From assembly GCA_902489955.1 (NCBI GenBank), contig CABUBY010000025.1, positions 1 to 16,897 on the forward strand: a stretch of 16,897 bases of DNA. The letters are read 5' to 3'. The notes under the pieces were generated by a model that ran no database searches, was not told the origin of the DNA, and saw nothing but the letters and a program-made list of their open reading frames with translations. The position numbers were made by a program, and so were the translations under genes. Positions 1 through 7,577 of this stretch are shown piece by piece (within the stretch, counting starts at the first letter, position 1; each line of letters starts with the position of its first letter). Source of the DNA: an uncultured Collinsella sp. GTDB taxonomy: Bacteria > Actinomycetota > Coriobacteriia > Coriobacteriales > Coriobacteriaceae.

Positions 1-1948
1 ACTCCTTATTGCGACGGTAGAGGAAGTAACCGCCCGCGGAGATGACGGCAACGCCAGCGATGGCGAATGCAGCCACCACGCGGCCATCAAAACGATCACC
101 GGTGGTGGGCAGGCCGCCCTTGGCGCTCGTCTTGTTGGTGGTTACCGTGGTCGTGGTGTCCGACTTGCCAGGCTTCTCGGGCTTGGTGGTGGGCTGCTCG
201 GGCTTAGCGGGCTGCTCGGGGGTACCGGGCTGCTCAGGAGTACCAGGCTGCTCGGGAGTGCCAGGCTGATCCGGGGTTACCGGATCGGTGGAAAGAGCAT
301 CCTTGGCGTAGGTGATGGACACCTTGAGGCCGTTGGTCTCAGTGTTCAGATCGCTCGGAGTGAAGGGTTCGTCAAAGTTTTCGGCCTTCTGATAGGCGCG
401 CATCTCCTGGAGCAGGGCCTTGCACTTCTTGTAGGTGTTCTCGGTAGCAGCCTTGCCGGCCTTGTTGGCCAGGGCAGTGCGGCCCTCGGTGGTCGTCTCG
501 GCCAGCATGGCGGCGTCAACTTCCTTGTTCTGCTCGATGAGCTCGTTCTGGAGCGCATCGAGGTAGGCGCGGACGCTGATACCAAGGGTGTCAGGGTTCT
601 CAAAGCAGAGCGAGCTGATGTCCATGAGGACGTAGTTGATTGAGTTCTCGGGCTCCTCGTTGTACACGACGTCAGTCTGTTTGCAGTGATCGAAGGAGAC
701 GGTCTGATCGCTGAAGTACGGGCTGACCTCAGTTATCAGAGCGGAGTACAACGGGATGGCGACGGAGTACGCGGCGCGGGAGAGCATTTCCCACTGGATG
801 GTAGCGACTTCGGGGTCATACCCGCGACGAATCTGGAAGAGGTTGATCTCGGTGTTGCGCTCGCTGCCGATGCAATAAACACCATCAGTGTTCGCGTTGA
901 GGCCAGGGACGTTCTCGCCGCGGTTGCCGAAGGCGCGAATCAACTCGAAAGTGCTCCAACCAGACTTGCCAGGCTTGAAGAACAGGGGCTGGATTTCGCT
1001 GACCATGGCTCCCTTTTGGTCAGGTTTTCCTTTCTCCTTTACTGTGATAATGTCGTAATCTGTGCCTTCGGTCAGCTGACTACCAAAATAATCGCGGCCT
1101 TGCACATAGCGGGACCACTGGTTTACGCCGGAATCGGCGAGGCTTTCGCCATACGTTTGGGCGACATCGAATTTGCCGTCAGCGGAGTATTTGGCGAAAC
1201 CCTTTTCTTCGGGCATGGATTGGATCTTTTCAGAGTGGAGGCAATTCTCGGTGTCATTGAGGTCGACATCGTAGTTGAGGCTCCCGATATTAGGGTTGAG
1301 CGACGCGACGTCGCCAGCGAGCTTCATGGCGATCCACTGATGGGCGGAAAGTGTGGCGAACAGCCAGGTCTCGTTGTTGTCGGCGATGATGATCTGGTCG
1401 TTGGTGCAGACGCCTTGATCATCGATCAGGCTGCCGAGGAGCTCGACGCCCTCGCGGGCCGTGGCGCTCTCGCCCAGGATGATGCTGCCGTAACTGTACT
1501 CGCCCAGACCCACTTCCTCATCGATGAGGTCTGCTGCAGCGGCCTCCTCGTTATAGGAGGTGCTTAGCGTGGCGGAGCAGGAGACGCCCTTCTCGTTGAT
1601 GCCGGCCTCGGAGTAGGCGTCGGTGCGACCCATCCAGTTGGAGGGGTGGTCGCGTACATAGCTGTAGCGATAGGTAGGCTTGTTCGAAGTGTATTCAAAA
1701 GCAGATTCAATCGAGCTGTACTTAAAGCCAGGTTCGTGGGCAGGTTCGATGCCGTAGTGCTTAAGATAGCGCTTGCCAAAGTCCTCGGCGCGGCCGTAGT
1801 ACGTGTTGCCGTCCGCCGTGAGCTTGCCGCCCATGTAGATCTGCGTGCAGGCGAGCGCAGACGTCGGCATGGACATGATGGTTGCAGCTCCAAAGGCGAG
1901 GCCTATGCCAAGCTTTTTGAGCGCGTTGACGGGGTGAGTTTTCCTCAT
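1..1948 (-). CDS. LPXTG-anchored secreted C69-family dipeptidase (3' end at window edge)
   Basis: This frame is open from an ATG at 1948 to the left edge, about 649 codons, with a GGGAGG ribosome binding site just upstream. Residues 1-33 form a signal peptide ending ALA, so signal peptidase cleavage would leave Cys34 as the mature N-terminus. In peptidase family C69 (PepD-like Ntn hydrolases) the N-terminal Cys is the nucleophile, and the following ACTQIYMGGKLTADGNTYYG stretch, EAGINEKGV and HQWIAMKL match that family. A Pro-rich TPEQPG-repeat stalk lies near residues 553-600, then LPTTG (613-617), a hydrophobic segment and RRNKE, a complete sortase sorting signal. The protein probably cleaves dipeptides at the cell surface. 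The stop codon is probably at or just beyond base 1. Family assignment is by motif recognition; the substrate is unknown. Confidence 0.88.
   Translation of the reverse strand, partial: MRKTHPVNALKKLGIGLAFGAATIMSMPTSALACTQIYMGGKLTADGNTYYGRAEDFGKRYLKHYGIEPAHEPGFKYSSIESAFEYTSNKPTYRYSYVRDHPSNWMGRTDAYSEAGINEKGVSCSATLSTSYNEEAAAADLIDEEVGLGEYSYGSIILGESATAREGVELLGSLIDDQGVCTNDQIIIADNNETWLFATLSAHQWIAMKLAGDVASLNPNIGSLNYDVDLNDTENCLHSEKIQSMPEEKGFAKYSADGKFDVAQTYGESLADSGVNQWSRYVQGRDYFGSQLTEGTDYDIITVKEKGKPDQKGAMVSEIQPLFFKPGKSGWSTFELIRAFGNRGENVPGLNANTDGVYCIGSERNTEINLFQIRRGYDPEVATIQWEMLSRAAYSVAIPLYSALITEVSPYFSDQTVSFDHCKQTDVVYNEEPENSINYVLMDISSLCFENPDTLGISVRAYLDALQNELIEQNKEVDAAMLAETTTEGRTALANKAGKAATENTYKKCKALLQEMRAYQKAENFDEPFTPSDLNTETNGLKVSITYAKDALSTDPVTPDQPGTPEQPGTPEQPGTPEQPAKPEQPTTKPEKPGKSDTTTTVTTNKTSAKGGLPTTGDRFDGRVVAAFAIAGVAVISAGGYFLYRRNKE
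98..112 (-). other. Sortase sorting motif LPTTG
   Basis: On the minus strand these five codons read LPTTG in the frame of the dipeptidase. They are followed by a hydrophobic span and an RR-rich tail at the window edge, the standard order for covalent attachment to peptidoglycan by a class A or similar sortase. No sortase gene is in the window. Confidence 0.9.
190..283 (-). repeat. 18-bp tandem repeat encoding a TPEQPG stalk
   Basis: The minus strand encodes about three near-identical TPEQPG units followed by degenerate AKPEQP and TTKPEKP units. The 18-bp period is visible directly. Such proline-rich spacers commonly carry a surface enzyme through the cell wall, and copy number may vary between strains. 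Confidence 0.8.
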
Positions 1949-2170
1949 TTTCCCTCCCAGCGTGCGAAAGCTCTCCGTTGCCAGAGAGCTTCAGCCAATA
2001 AAGACACCCCATTAGCGTAACGAACTGGAAACAATATTCATCTATGAAAGAAACTTACTCGATAAGCGTAATGAAATATGCGATGAGTGGTTAATTATAC
2101 TCGGTTTGTAGCTTTACTTTAATAAAGACGTCCTGCAATTACATTACCTGAATAAAGCGCCTTGCACGGG
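1949..2170 (-). promoter_or_regulatory. Upstream region and leader of the dipeptidase gene
   Basis: This stretch holds no gene. On the minus strand a perfect TATAAT lies at 2099-2094, with only a weak -35 match about 17 bp upstream; if used, it gives a leader of about 140 nt. A perfect 8-bp hairpin (AAGCTCTC at 1968-1975, GAGAGCTT at 1984-1991) lies just upstream of the ribosome binding site. Two 13-bp direct repeats matching at 11 positions (2011-2023 and 2062-2074) are spaced 51 bp apart, close to five helical turns, which would suit a regulator binding site. The hairpin and repeats are seen; a regulatory role is inferred. Confidence 0.4.
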
Positions 2171-2218
2171 GCGCAAAGAAAATCCCCTGCTGTTTGGCAA
2201 ATGCATAAACAGCAGGGG
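2171..2218 (-). terminator. Rho-independent terminator of the lipid kinase operon
   Basis: A perfect 12-bp stem (2184-2195 with 2207-2218, arm CCCCTGCTGTTT) encloses an 11-nt loop. Read on the minus strand it is followed by ATTTTCTTT, a U-rich tail. It lies 36 bp after the small membrane ORF and ends the kinase/small-ORF transcript. Confidence 0.85.
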
Positions 2219-2254
2219 AGGCGATAATTGGATGAATATCATACCAATGTGGAA

Positions 2255-2347
2255 TTACTTCTTCCGGCGGTGGATCACGTTGATCGCATAGCCGACGAGC
2301 ATGGCCAAAACGATGATGATAAAGCCGAGCAGGGGATTGTCGTTCAT
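2255..2347 (-). CDS. 30-residue single-pass membrane peptide
   Basis: The ATG at 2347 is preceded by a perfect AGGAGG (2358-2353) that overlaps the stop codon of the upstream lipid kinase, and the frame ends in TAA at 2255. The peptide starts MNDNPLLGF, has a hydrophobic core (about residues 6-25) and ends HRRKK. That is a single membrane segment with a positively charged tail, expected to face the cytoplasm. The gap after the kinase stop is 9 nt, so translation is probably coupled. A terminator follows directly. No family is recognised. The ideal ribosome binding site, the coupling and the typical small-protein topology support a real gene; a role with the kinase at the membrane is inference. 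Confidence 0.7.
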   Translation of the reverse strand: MNDNPLLGFIIIVLAMLVGYAINVIHRRKK

Positions 2348-2356
2348 AGGGTCCTC

Positions 2357-3274
2357 CTATTTTCCGAGCGGGGAGAATTCGTCGACGATGAGGTCGAGGC
2401 ATTGCGGAAGCGCGCGGGCTCCAAAGACGCCCGAATTGCTGGAGATAATCTCGCCATCGAACTGCATGCCCAGCGACGGGGTGCAGGTGATCTTGGCTTC
2501 CTTGGTCTGGATGATCTTGAACTGCGGGCGGCCGAGTACCTTGCCGGCGGGGTCGAGTGCGGCGGTGATCACAGTCGGTAGAAGCTGCACAGTTTTTACG
2601 GGTTCGATGACCGCAATATCGACCATGCCATCGTTCATACGGCAGTCGGGGAACAGGTTGATGTCGTTTTGGATGACCGAGGTGTTGCCGGCCATGCAGC
2701 AGATGCCGTCGAGCTCCTCGACAATGCCGTCATGCTCAATCGTAAAGTGCGCCACCGTGGGATTGGGCGTGGCGAGCGCGGAGAGGAAGTAAGCGATCTC
2801 GCCGATGTCGTTTTTGGTGGGGGCGGCCTTCATCATGATCTCGGCGTCGAAGCCCGAGCCGGCGATGATGATGAAGCCGTGGCGCTTCTCGTTGCCGTTC
2901 TCGTCGAGCCAAAAGAGCTCGCCCATGTCGACTTTGACCGTGCGACCGGCACGGCAGGCCTTGGCGAGCGCCGCCGCCTCGGGGGCATTGCCGATGTTGT
3001 TGAAGAACAGGCAGGCCGTACCGGAGGGGAAGACGAGCGTGGGGACACCGCATCCGCGCATCTGGTCGAGCACGTTGGAGACAGTGCCGTCGCCGCCCGA
3101 AACGACCACGCGGTCAAACTCGCGCACGTCTGCCACGGCGTCCTCGGGTTCCATGCCATCGCCGATAAAGCGCATCACGACCTCGTCGCCGCCCTGTGCA
3201 AGGGCGTGCGTGAATGCGAAGATTTCATCTGAGCTGGGGCCCGATGCCGGGTTGTGGATGATAAGGCAGCGCAT
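2357..3274 (-). CDS. Diacylglycerol/lipid kinase family protein (YegS/DgkB-like)
   Basis: This 305-residue protein matches the DAGK catalytic family, which phosphorylates diacylglycerol or related lipids with ATP at the inner membrane face in phospholipid recycling. Visible signatures are HNPASG at residues 7-12, the nucleotide-binding GGDGT at 60-64, FPSGTA near 82-87, AGSGFDAEI near 138-146, NDGMVDIAVIE near 214-224 and QFDGE at 271-275. Length is normal for the family. In the motif usually read as GTGN or GTTND, this protein has GTAC, lacking the common Asn, so its exact substrate is uncertain. It is transcribed divergently from RNase D and is followed by a coupled 30-residue membrane ORF. 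No transmembrane segment is evident. Confidence 0.85.
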   Translation of the reverse strand: MRCLIIHNPASGPSSDEIFAFTHALAQGGDEVVMRFIGDGMEPEDAVADVREFDRVVVSGGDGTVSNVLDQMRGCGVPTLVFPSGTACLFFNNIGNAPEAAALAKACRAGRTVKVDMGELFWLDENGNEKRHGFIIIAGSGFDAEIMMKAAPTKNDIGEIAYFLSALATPNPTVAHFTIEHDGIVEELDGICCMAGNTSVIQNDINLFPDCRMNDGMVDIAVIEPVKTVQLLPTVITAALDPAGKVLGRPQFKIIQTKEAKITCTPSLGMQFDGEIISSNSGVFGARALPQCLDLIVDEFSPLGK

Positions 3275-3372
3275 ACTTACGTTCCCGTTCTGTGACTAAC
3301 CGAGTATAGTTGTAAGGCAATGCCGATATCCTACCCGTGTTTTTCGGGCCTAACCTTATTCGATGGGTTGAT
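3275..3372. promoter_or_regulatory. Divergent promoter region between lipid kinase and RNase D
   Basis: The only space between the two divergent genes. It contains TATAGT on the plus strand (3305-3310) and, overlapping it, TATACT on the minus strand (3308-3303). Neither has a convincing -35 box, so exact promoters are uncertain. No strong ribosome binding site precedes the RNase D start. Confidence 0.35.
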
Positions 3373-4506
3373 ATGTACATTTCCACACATCAGGCTCTAC
3401 TCGACTTTTGCCAGCGCGCCCGTGAGTTCGACGCGATTGCCGTCGATACCGAGTTTTTGCGCGAGCGCACGTTCCATCCGCGTCTATGTTTGGTTCAGAT
3501 TGCCACCCCTGCTGAGAGCGTCGCGGTCGATCCCCTGGTAATCGACGACCTATCGCCGCTGGCCGAGCTTATGGCCGACGAGAGCGTGACCAAGGTCTTC
3601 CACGCGTGCTCGCAGGATATGGAGGTCATGCTCCATACCGTGGGCGTGCTGCCACGACCGATTTTCGATACGCAGGTCGCCGCCGCCTTTTTGGGCGAGC
3701 GCCAGCAGATTTCGTATGGCGCGCTTGTTCAGACGTTCTGCGGCGTATCGCTGCCCAAGACCGAGTCACTGACCGACTGGTCGCGCCGCCCGCTGACCGA
3801 TAAGCAGATTGAGTATGCGATCGATGACGTCAAGTACCTGATCGTCGCCTATACCGAGATGATGAGCCGCCTGCGCGAGCTGGGCCGTGTGGACTGGGTG
3901 CTCGACGAGCTGCGCCCGCTGGCTGACGAGTCGCACTATCGCGCCGATCGCCACGAGGCGTTCCGCAAGGTCAAGCGCATCAATTCGTGCAGCCGCCATC
4001 AGCTGGGCATCGCGCGCGAGCTTGCCGCTTGGCGCGAGGACCGTGCCGAGCGCCGCAACATCCCGCGCAAGTGGGTCATGTCCGACGATACGCTGCTGGC
4101 GCTCGTCAAGCGCAATCCCGTGCGCGTTGAGGAGTTCCGCAGTATCCGCGGTACCGATCAGCTGGGAGAGCGCGACGTGGACGGCGCGCTCATGGCCATC
4201 AAGCGCGGCGCGAGCTGCCCGCACGATCGTCTGCCGCTCATGGTGCGCGGACACCGTCAGATCTCGCCGGAGCTGGAGAGCGTGACGGACCTGATGTATG
4301 CGCTCATTCGCCTGGTTGCCGAGCGCTCGGGCGTGGCAACCTCAGTCATCGCCTCGCGCGATGATCTGGCTGACTACATTGAGCATCCCGAGCAGAGCCC
4401 CCTGCGCGAAGGCTGGCGCTTTGAGCTTGTGGGTTCGCGCCTGGACGATCTGCTCTCCGGCAATATGGGGCTGACGGTGAAGGACGGAAAAATCGAATTG
4501 CTGTAA
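3373..4506 (+). CDS. rnd: Ribonuclease D
   Basis: A DEDDy-type 3'-5' exoribonuclease of about 377 residues, the usual RNase D size, which trims 3' ends of tRNA and other stable RNAs. From the ATG at 3373, exo I is AVDTEF (Asp25, Glu27), exo II contains Asp82 (HACSQDMEV), and exo III is YAIDD with Tyr148 and Asp152, completing the catalytic set. A helical HRDC-type RNA-binding region follows at roughly 200-290. I chose 3373 because homologues begin close to this point and the start at 3337 (GTG) adds 12 residues of no family character; neither has a clear ribosome binding site. It is divergent from the lipid kinase and 64 bp upstream of the yugP-like gene. Confidence 0.9.
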   Translation: MYISTHQALLDFCQRAREFDAIAVDTEFLRERTFHPRLCLVQIATPAESVAVDPLVIDDLSPLAELMADESVTKVFHACSQDMEVMLHTVGVLPRPIFDTQVAAAFLGERQQISYGALVQTFCGVSLPKTESLTDWSRRPLTDKQIEYAIDDVKYLIVAYTEMMSRLRELGRVDWVLDELRPLADESHYRADRHEAFRKVKRINSCSRHQLGIARELAAWREDRAERRNIPRKWVMSDDTLLALVKRNPVRVEEFRSIRGTDQLGERDVDGALMAIKRGASCPHDRLPLMVRGHRQISPELESVTDLMYALIRLVAERSGVATSVIASRDDLADYIEHPEQSPLREGWRFELVGSRLDDLLSGNMGLTVKDGKIELL

Positions 4507-4570
4507 GGAAGCCTAGCCGTTTGAGTGGGTAAAATGCCTCCAACGTGTAACTCGATTCGGAGGAATTCGC

Positions 4571-5275
4571 ATGCCTTATTACTATGGATACGGCTTTGGC
4601 ATCGACCCGCTGTACCTGCTGGTTGTTCTTGTCTGTACGGTGCTTGGTCTTGCCGCGCAGAGCTATATCAACTCGACGTACAAGACGTGGTCCAAGGTAC
4701 GCTCGGACGGCGACACGGGCGCTGCGGTTGCTCGCCGCATGCTCGACGCCAACGGTTGCAACGCCGTGGGTATCAAGGGCGTTGCCGGCGAGCTCACCGA
4801 CCATTACAACCCGCAGGACAACAACCTGTATCTGTCGGACGCCAACCGCTCGGGCGGCTCGGTGGCAAGCGTTGCCGTCGCCTGCCACGAGGCGGGCCAT
4901 GCCGCCCAGCGCCAAAGCGGCTATGCCATGATGAAGGTGCGCAGCGCCCTCGTGCCGGTTGTCAACTTTACCCAGAACACCTGGACGATCGTGCTGCTTA
5001 TGGGCCTGTTCATGAACATCGCGGGACTCACGACCCTCGCGCTGATCTTCTTTTCGTTTAGCGTGCTGTTCCAGCTGGTTACGCTGCCGGTCGAGATCGA
5101 TGCCAGCCGCCGCGCCGTGGCGTATATCGAGCAGTCGGGTATGAGCTCCAAGCAGGTCAACGGTGCCAAGAAGGTACTGACGGCAGCTGCGCTCACCTAC
5201 GTGGCGGCGGCGCTCACCTCGATTATTCAGCTGCTCTACCTTATGGCTCGTTACAACAGAAACTCCAACCGATAA
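4571..5275 (+). CDS. YugP-type neutral zinc metallopeptidase, membrane protein
   Basis: This 234-residue protein starts at an ATG with a GGAGG ribosome binding site. It has an N-terminal membrane segment (about 13-30), a zinc-binding HEAGH at 106-110, two or more hydrophobic segments at about 138-170, a glutamate in PVEIDASRRA (Glu175) that fits the third zinc ligand, and a C-terminal membrane segment (about 203-226). This is the layout of the YugP/Zn_peptidase_2 family, integral membrane zinc peptidases of largely unknown substrate. Length is typical. The gene lies between RNase D and exonuclease VII and is followed by a GC-rich hairpin, so it probably ends a transcript. Catalysis is inferred from the intact zinc motif. 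Confidence 0.88.
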   Translation: MPYYYGYGFGIDPLYLLVVLVCTVLGLAAQSYINSTYKTWSKVRSDGDTGAAVARRMLDANGCNAVGIKGVAGELTDHYNPQDNNLYLSDANRSGGSVASVAVACHEAGHAAQRQSGYAMMKVRSALVPVVNFTQNTWTIVLLMGLFMNIAGLTTLALIFFSFSVLFQLVTLPVEIDASRRAVAYIEQSGMSSKQVNGAKKVLTAAALTYVAAALTSIIQLLYLMARYNRNSNR

Positions 5276-5286
5276 GAGCTTAGACT

Positions 5287-5324
5287 GACAGGCGCCGCGG
5301 GGATTTGTGTCCCCGCGGCGCTGT
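5287..5324 (+). terminator. GC-rich hairpin after the yugP-like gene
   Basis: A 12-bp perfect stem (5292-5303 with 5310-5321, arm GCGCCGCGGGGA, 6-nt loop) extends by four more pairs past a single-base bulge. It begins within 20 bp of the stop codon. There is no U-tract, so it may be a weak or factor-assisted terminator, or a 3' end stabiliser. Confidence 0.55.
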
Positions 5325-5390
5325 ACTATGTGTGGGACTTGAATTTGCACAGGGCTGGAGCCCGTGTGCACGATGACGAAAGGAGGCTGC

Positions 5391-6842
5391 GTGGCAGGCT
5401 GGAATCTAACCGGCAACAGCGTTTCCGCCGAGTTTGACGGCTCGGACGAGCAGGAGCGCAAGGAGCTCAGCGTGAGCCAGGCGGTGGAGATCGCCGCTGG
5501 CGCGCTCGATGCCATTCCGCAGCTGAGCGTCCTGGGCGAGGTCACGGGCTTTCGTGGCCCCAATGCCCGAAGCGGCCACTGCTACTTCCAGATCAAGGAC
5601 GACTCGGCTGCCGTCGATTGCATCATCTGGAAGGGTGCCTATCTTAAGCGCACCTTCGACTTGCGCGACGGTATGCAGGTGAGCTTTAAGGGCAGCTTCA
5701 ATCTCTATAAGCCCACGGGCCGTATGAGCTTTGTCGCCCGTTCGTTCTCGCTGGCGGGGGAGGGCCTGCTGCGTCAGCAGGTGGCACAACTGGCCGAAAA
5801 GCTGCGTCGCGAGGGCCTGATGGACGAGGCGCGCAAACGTCGCATTCCGGTGTTTTGCTCACGCGTGGCGGTCGTCACCTCGCTTTCGGGCGCCGTGATC
5901 GACGACGTCAAGCGTACGCTGCGCCGTCGCAACCCACTTGTCGAGCTCGTTTGCGTGGGTGCCAAGGTCCAAGGCGAGGGCGCGCCGGCGGAGCTTATTG
6001 AGGGTCTGCGCCGCGCCGCTGCCATCACGCCCGCGCCCGATTGCATTTTGCTCGTACGCGGCGGCGGTTCCTTCGAGGACCTCATGACCTTCAACGACGA
6101 GGACCTTGCCCGTGCGGTAGCGGCTTGCCCCGTGCCTGTGGTGACGGGCATTGGCCATGAGCCCGATACCTCGATCTGCGACATGGTGAGCGACCGTCGC
6201 GCTTCCACGCCCACGGCGGCGGCAGAATCCGTGGCACCGGCTATGACAGAGCTGGCGGATGTGCTCGAGACGCGCCGTCAGCGCCTAGGTGCTGCGATGG
6301 CTTCGATGATCGGGTCGGATCAGGTCGATCTGGAGATGCTCGATCAGCGTGGTCGGCGTGCCTGGGATACCTATACGGCGCGCTTGGGCGATGCGCTCGA
6401 TGCGGCCGCGTGCCGCCCGTGCCTGAACGATCCAACGTTTATGGTCGAGCGTCGCGAGTCGGAGCTTGCCCTGACCGCTGACCGCCTGTCGGGCGCCATT
6501 GCGCGCTCGGTCGGGGTGTTCCGTTCGAACTATGAGCGCCTGCCCGAGCGCTTGGTCGCAAGCACCTCGGGGCTCGATGGCAAGCGCCATGCGCTCACGC
6601 TCGCGAGTTCCCGTCTGGAGCAACAGGGACGCACGATGTTGAGCAAACCCGCGTCCGACTTGGGTCGCGCAGCGGCCTCGCTCGATGCCCTGTCACCGCT
6701 CAAAGTGCTTGCCCGCGGCTACTCCATCGCATACAGCGATGGCGGCGTGGCTACGAGCGCTAAGACTTTTAAGCCCGGTGACGCCATCCGCGTGCGTATG
6801 GCGGATGGTAACGTGGCAGCAACCGTCGATACGGTTGAGTAG
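5391..6842 (+). CDS. xseA: Exodeoxyribonuclease VII large subunit
   Basis: A 483-residue XseA, the catalytic subunit that with XseB degrades single-stranded DNA to oligonucleotides in both directions. The N-terminal OB fold (about 44-120) contains GEVTGF and HCYFQIKDD. The catalytic region contains VVTSLSGAVIDDVKRT, RGGGSFEDL (223-231), GIGHEPDTSICD and RRASTPTAAAE, all hallmarks of the family. The C-terminal half is helical, as expected for XseB binding, and ends LKVLARGYSI. I chose the GTG at 5391 because AAAGGAGG lies 4 nt before it; an in-frame GTG at 5364 is upstream of that site and would add 9 residues. xseB follows after 42 bp in the same direction, consistent with co-transcription. 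Confidence 0.93.
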   Translation: MAGWNLTGNSVSAEFDGSDEQERKELSVSQAVEIAAGALDAIPQLSVLGEVTGFRGPNARSGHCYFQIKDDSAAVDCIIWKGAYLKRTFDLRDGMQVSFKGSFNLYKPTGRMSFVARSFSLAGEGLLRQQVAQLAEKLRREGLMDEARKRRIPVFCSRVAVVTSLSGAVIDDVKRTLRRRNPLVELVCVGAKVQGEGAPAELIEGLRRAAAITPAPDCILLVRGGGSFEDLMTFNDEDLARAVAACPVPVVTGIGHEPDTSICDMVSDRRASTPTAAAESVAPAMTELADVLETRRQRLGAAMASMIGSDQVDLEMLDQRGRRAWDTYTARLGDALDAAACRPCLNDPTFMVERRESELALTADRLSGAIARSVGVFRSNYERLPERLVASTSGLDGKRHALTLASSRLEQQGRTMLSKPASDLGRAAASLDALSPLKVLARGYSIAYSDGGVATSAKTFKPGDAIRVRMADGNVAATVDTVE

Positions 6843-6884
6843 ACCGCGTTTCATTGTGATAGACCTTTAGGAAAGGAAACAGAT

Positions 6885-7151
6885 ATGGCAGAGAAGACCC
6901 CGGTCGAGCAGCTTACGTACAAGCAGGCCTCGCAGGAGCTGGAGCTCATTATCCGCAGCCTGGAGTCGGGCGACATGGAGCTCGAGGAATCGCTCGAGAG
7001 CTACACCCGCGGCGTCGAGCTTCTCAAGAGCCTGCGTACCCGCCTGACTGATGCCGAGCAGAAGGTCTCGGTGCTCCTTAAGGACGTCGACGGCAACGAC
7101 GTGCTCGCCGACGGCGAAGCCGCCAACACCGACGACAACCTCTCGTTCTAG
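6885..7151 (+). CDS. xseB: Exodeoxyribonuclease VII small subunit
   Basis: An 88-residue protein with the XseB pattern: LTYKQASQELELIIRSLESG, MELEESLESYTRGVELLK and a second helix ending AEQKVSVL. Several of these helical subunits bind each XseA and are needed for activity. The acidic tail after residue 65 is extra and probably disordered. GGAAAGGAAAC upstream is the ribosome binding site. It lies directly after xseA and before a HIT-family gene. Confidence 0.92.
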   Translation: MAEKTPVEQLTYKQASQELELIIRSLESGDMELEESLESYTRGVELLKSLRTRLTDAEQKVSVLLKDVDGNDVLADGEAANTDDNLSF

Positions 7152-7181
7152 CCATCCCGACCAAATATAATTACCTTGGTC
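7143..7181 (+). promoter_or_regulatory. Possible internal promoter for the HIT gene
   Basis: A perfect TATAAT (7166-7171) lies inside the loop of a 6-bp inverted repeat, GACCAA (7159-7164) with TTGGTC (7176-7181). The -35 region is a poor match. It could give the HIT gene its own short-leader transcript. Confidence 0.3.
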
Positions 7182-7200
7182 TGTGAGAAAGGAACCAACT

Positions 7201-7536
7201 ATGTGCGATTGCATCTTCTGCAAAATTGCCAACCACGAGATCCCCTCGACCGTTGTCTATGAGGACGACCAGGTCATCGCCTTCGACGACCTCAATCCCC
7301 AGGCGCCGGTCCATACGCTCGTGATCCCCAAGAAGCACTACAGTGACATTGCCGACAACGTACCTGCCGAGACCATGGGCGCCGTGGCTCACGCCATCCA
7401 GGAGGTCGCTAAGGCCAAGGGCTTGGAGGACGGTTTCCGCGTCATCTCCAACATGGGCGTCAACGCCGGCCAGACCGTCATGCACTTCCACATGCACGTT
7501 CTCGGTGGCAAGAACCTGGGCGAGAACCTCATCTGA
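7201..7536 (+). CDS. HIT-family nucleotide hydrolase (HinT-like)
   Basis: A 111-residue histidine-triad protein; bacterial members hydrolyse purine nucleoside phosphoramidates and aminoacyl adenylates. The catalytic triad motif is HFHMHV (His95, His97, His99). The N-terminal CDCIFCKIA carries the CxxC typical of zinc-binding HIT proteins, followed by VVYEDD, AFDDLNPQAPVHTLVIPKKH and NMGVNAGQTV, all classic for the family. The ATG at 7201 is preceded by AGAAAGGAACC. An in-frame GTG at 7183 lies before that site and is rejected. It ends the run that starts with xseA. Confidence 0.93.
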   Translation: MCDCIFCKIANHEIPSTVVYEDDQVIAFDDLNPQAPVHTLVIPKKHYSDIADNVPAETMGAVAHAIQEVAKAKGLEDGFRVISNMGVNAGQTVMHFHMHVLGGKNLGENLI

Positions 7537-7577
7537 GGGCGCGTAGGCCGTCGACTTGGCTGCCTTTGGAGTAATCT

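Noticed and set aside
686..1567. Long plus-strand open frame of 293 codons
   Set aside because: It is antisense to the dipeptidase, has no ribosome binding site or recognisable domain, and the minus frame carries clear C69 motifs.
1949..2110. Known riboswitch in the dipeptidase leader
   Set aside because: A hairpin with GGCAACGGAGAG near the ribosome binding site was compared from memory with SAM, c-di-GMP, TPP and cobalamin classes; no conserved core matched.
3337..3372. GTG at 3337 as RNase D start
   Set aside because: It adds 12 residues not typical of the family, and no ribosome binding site supports it.
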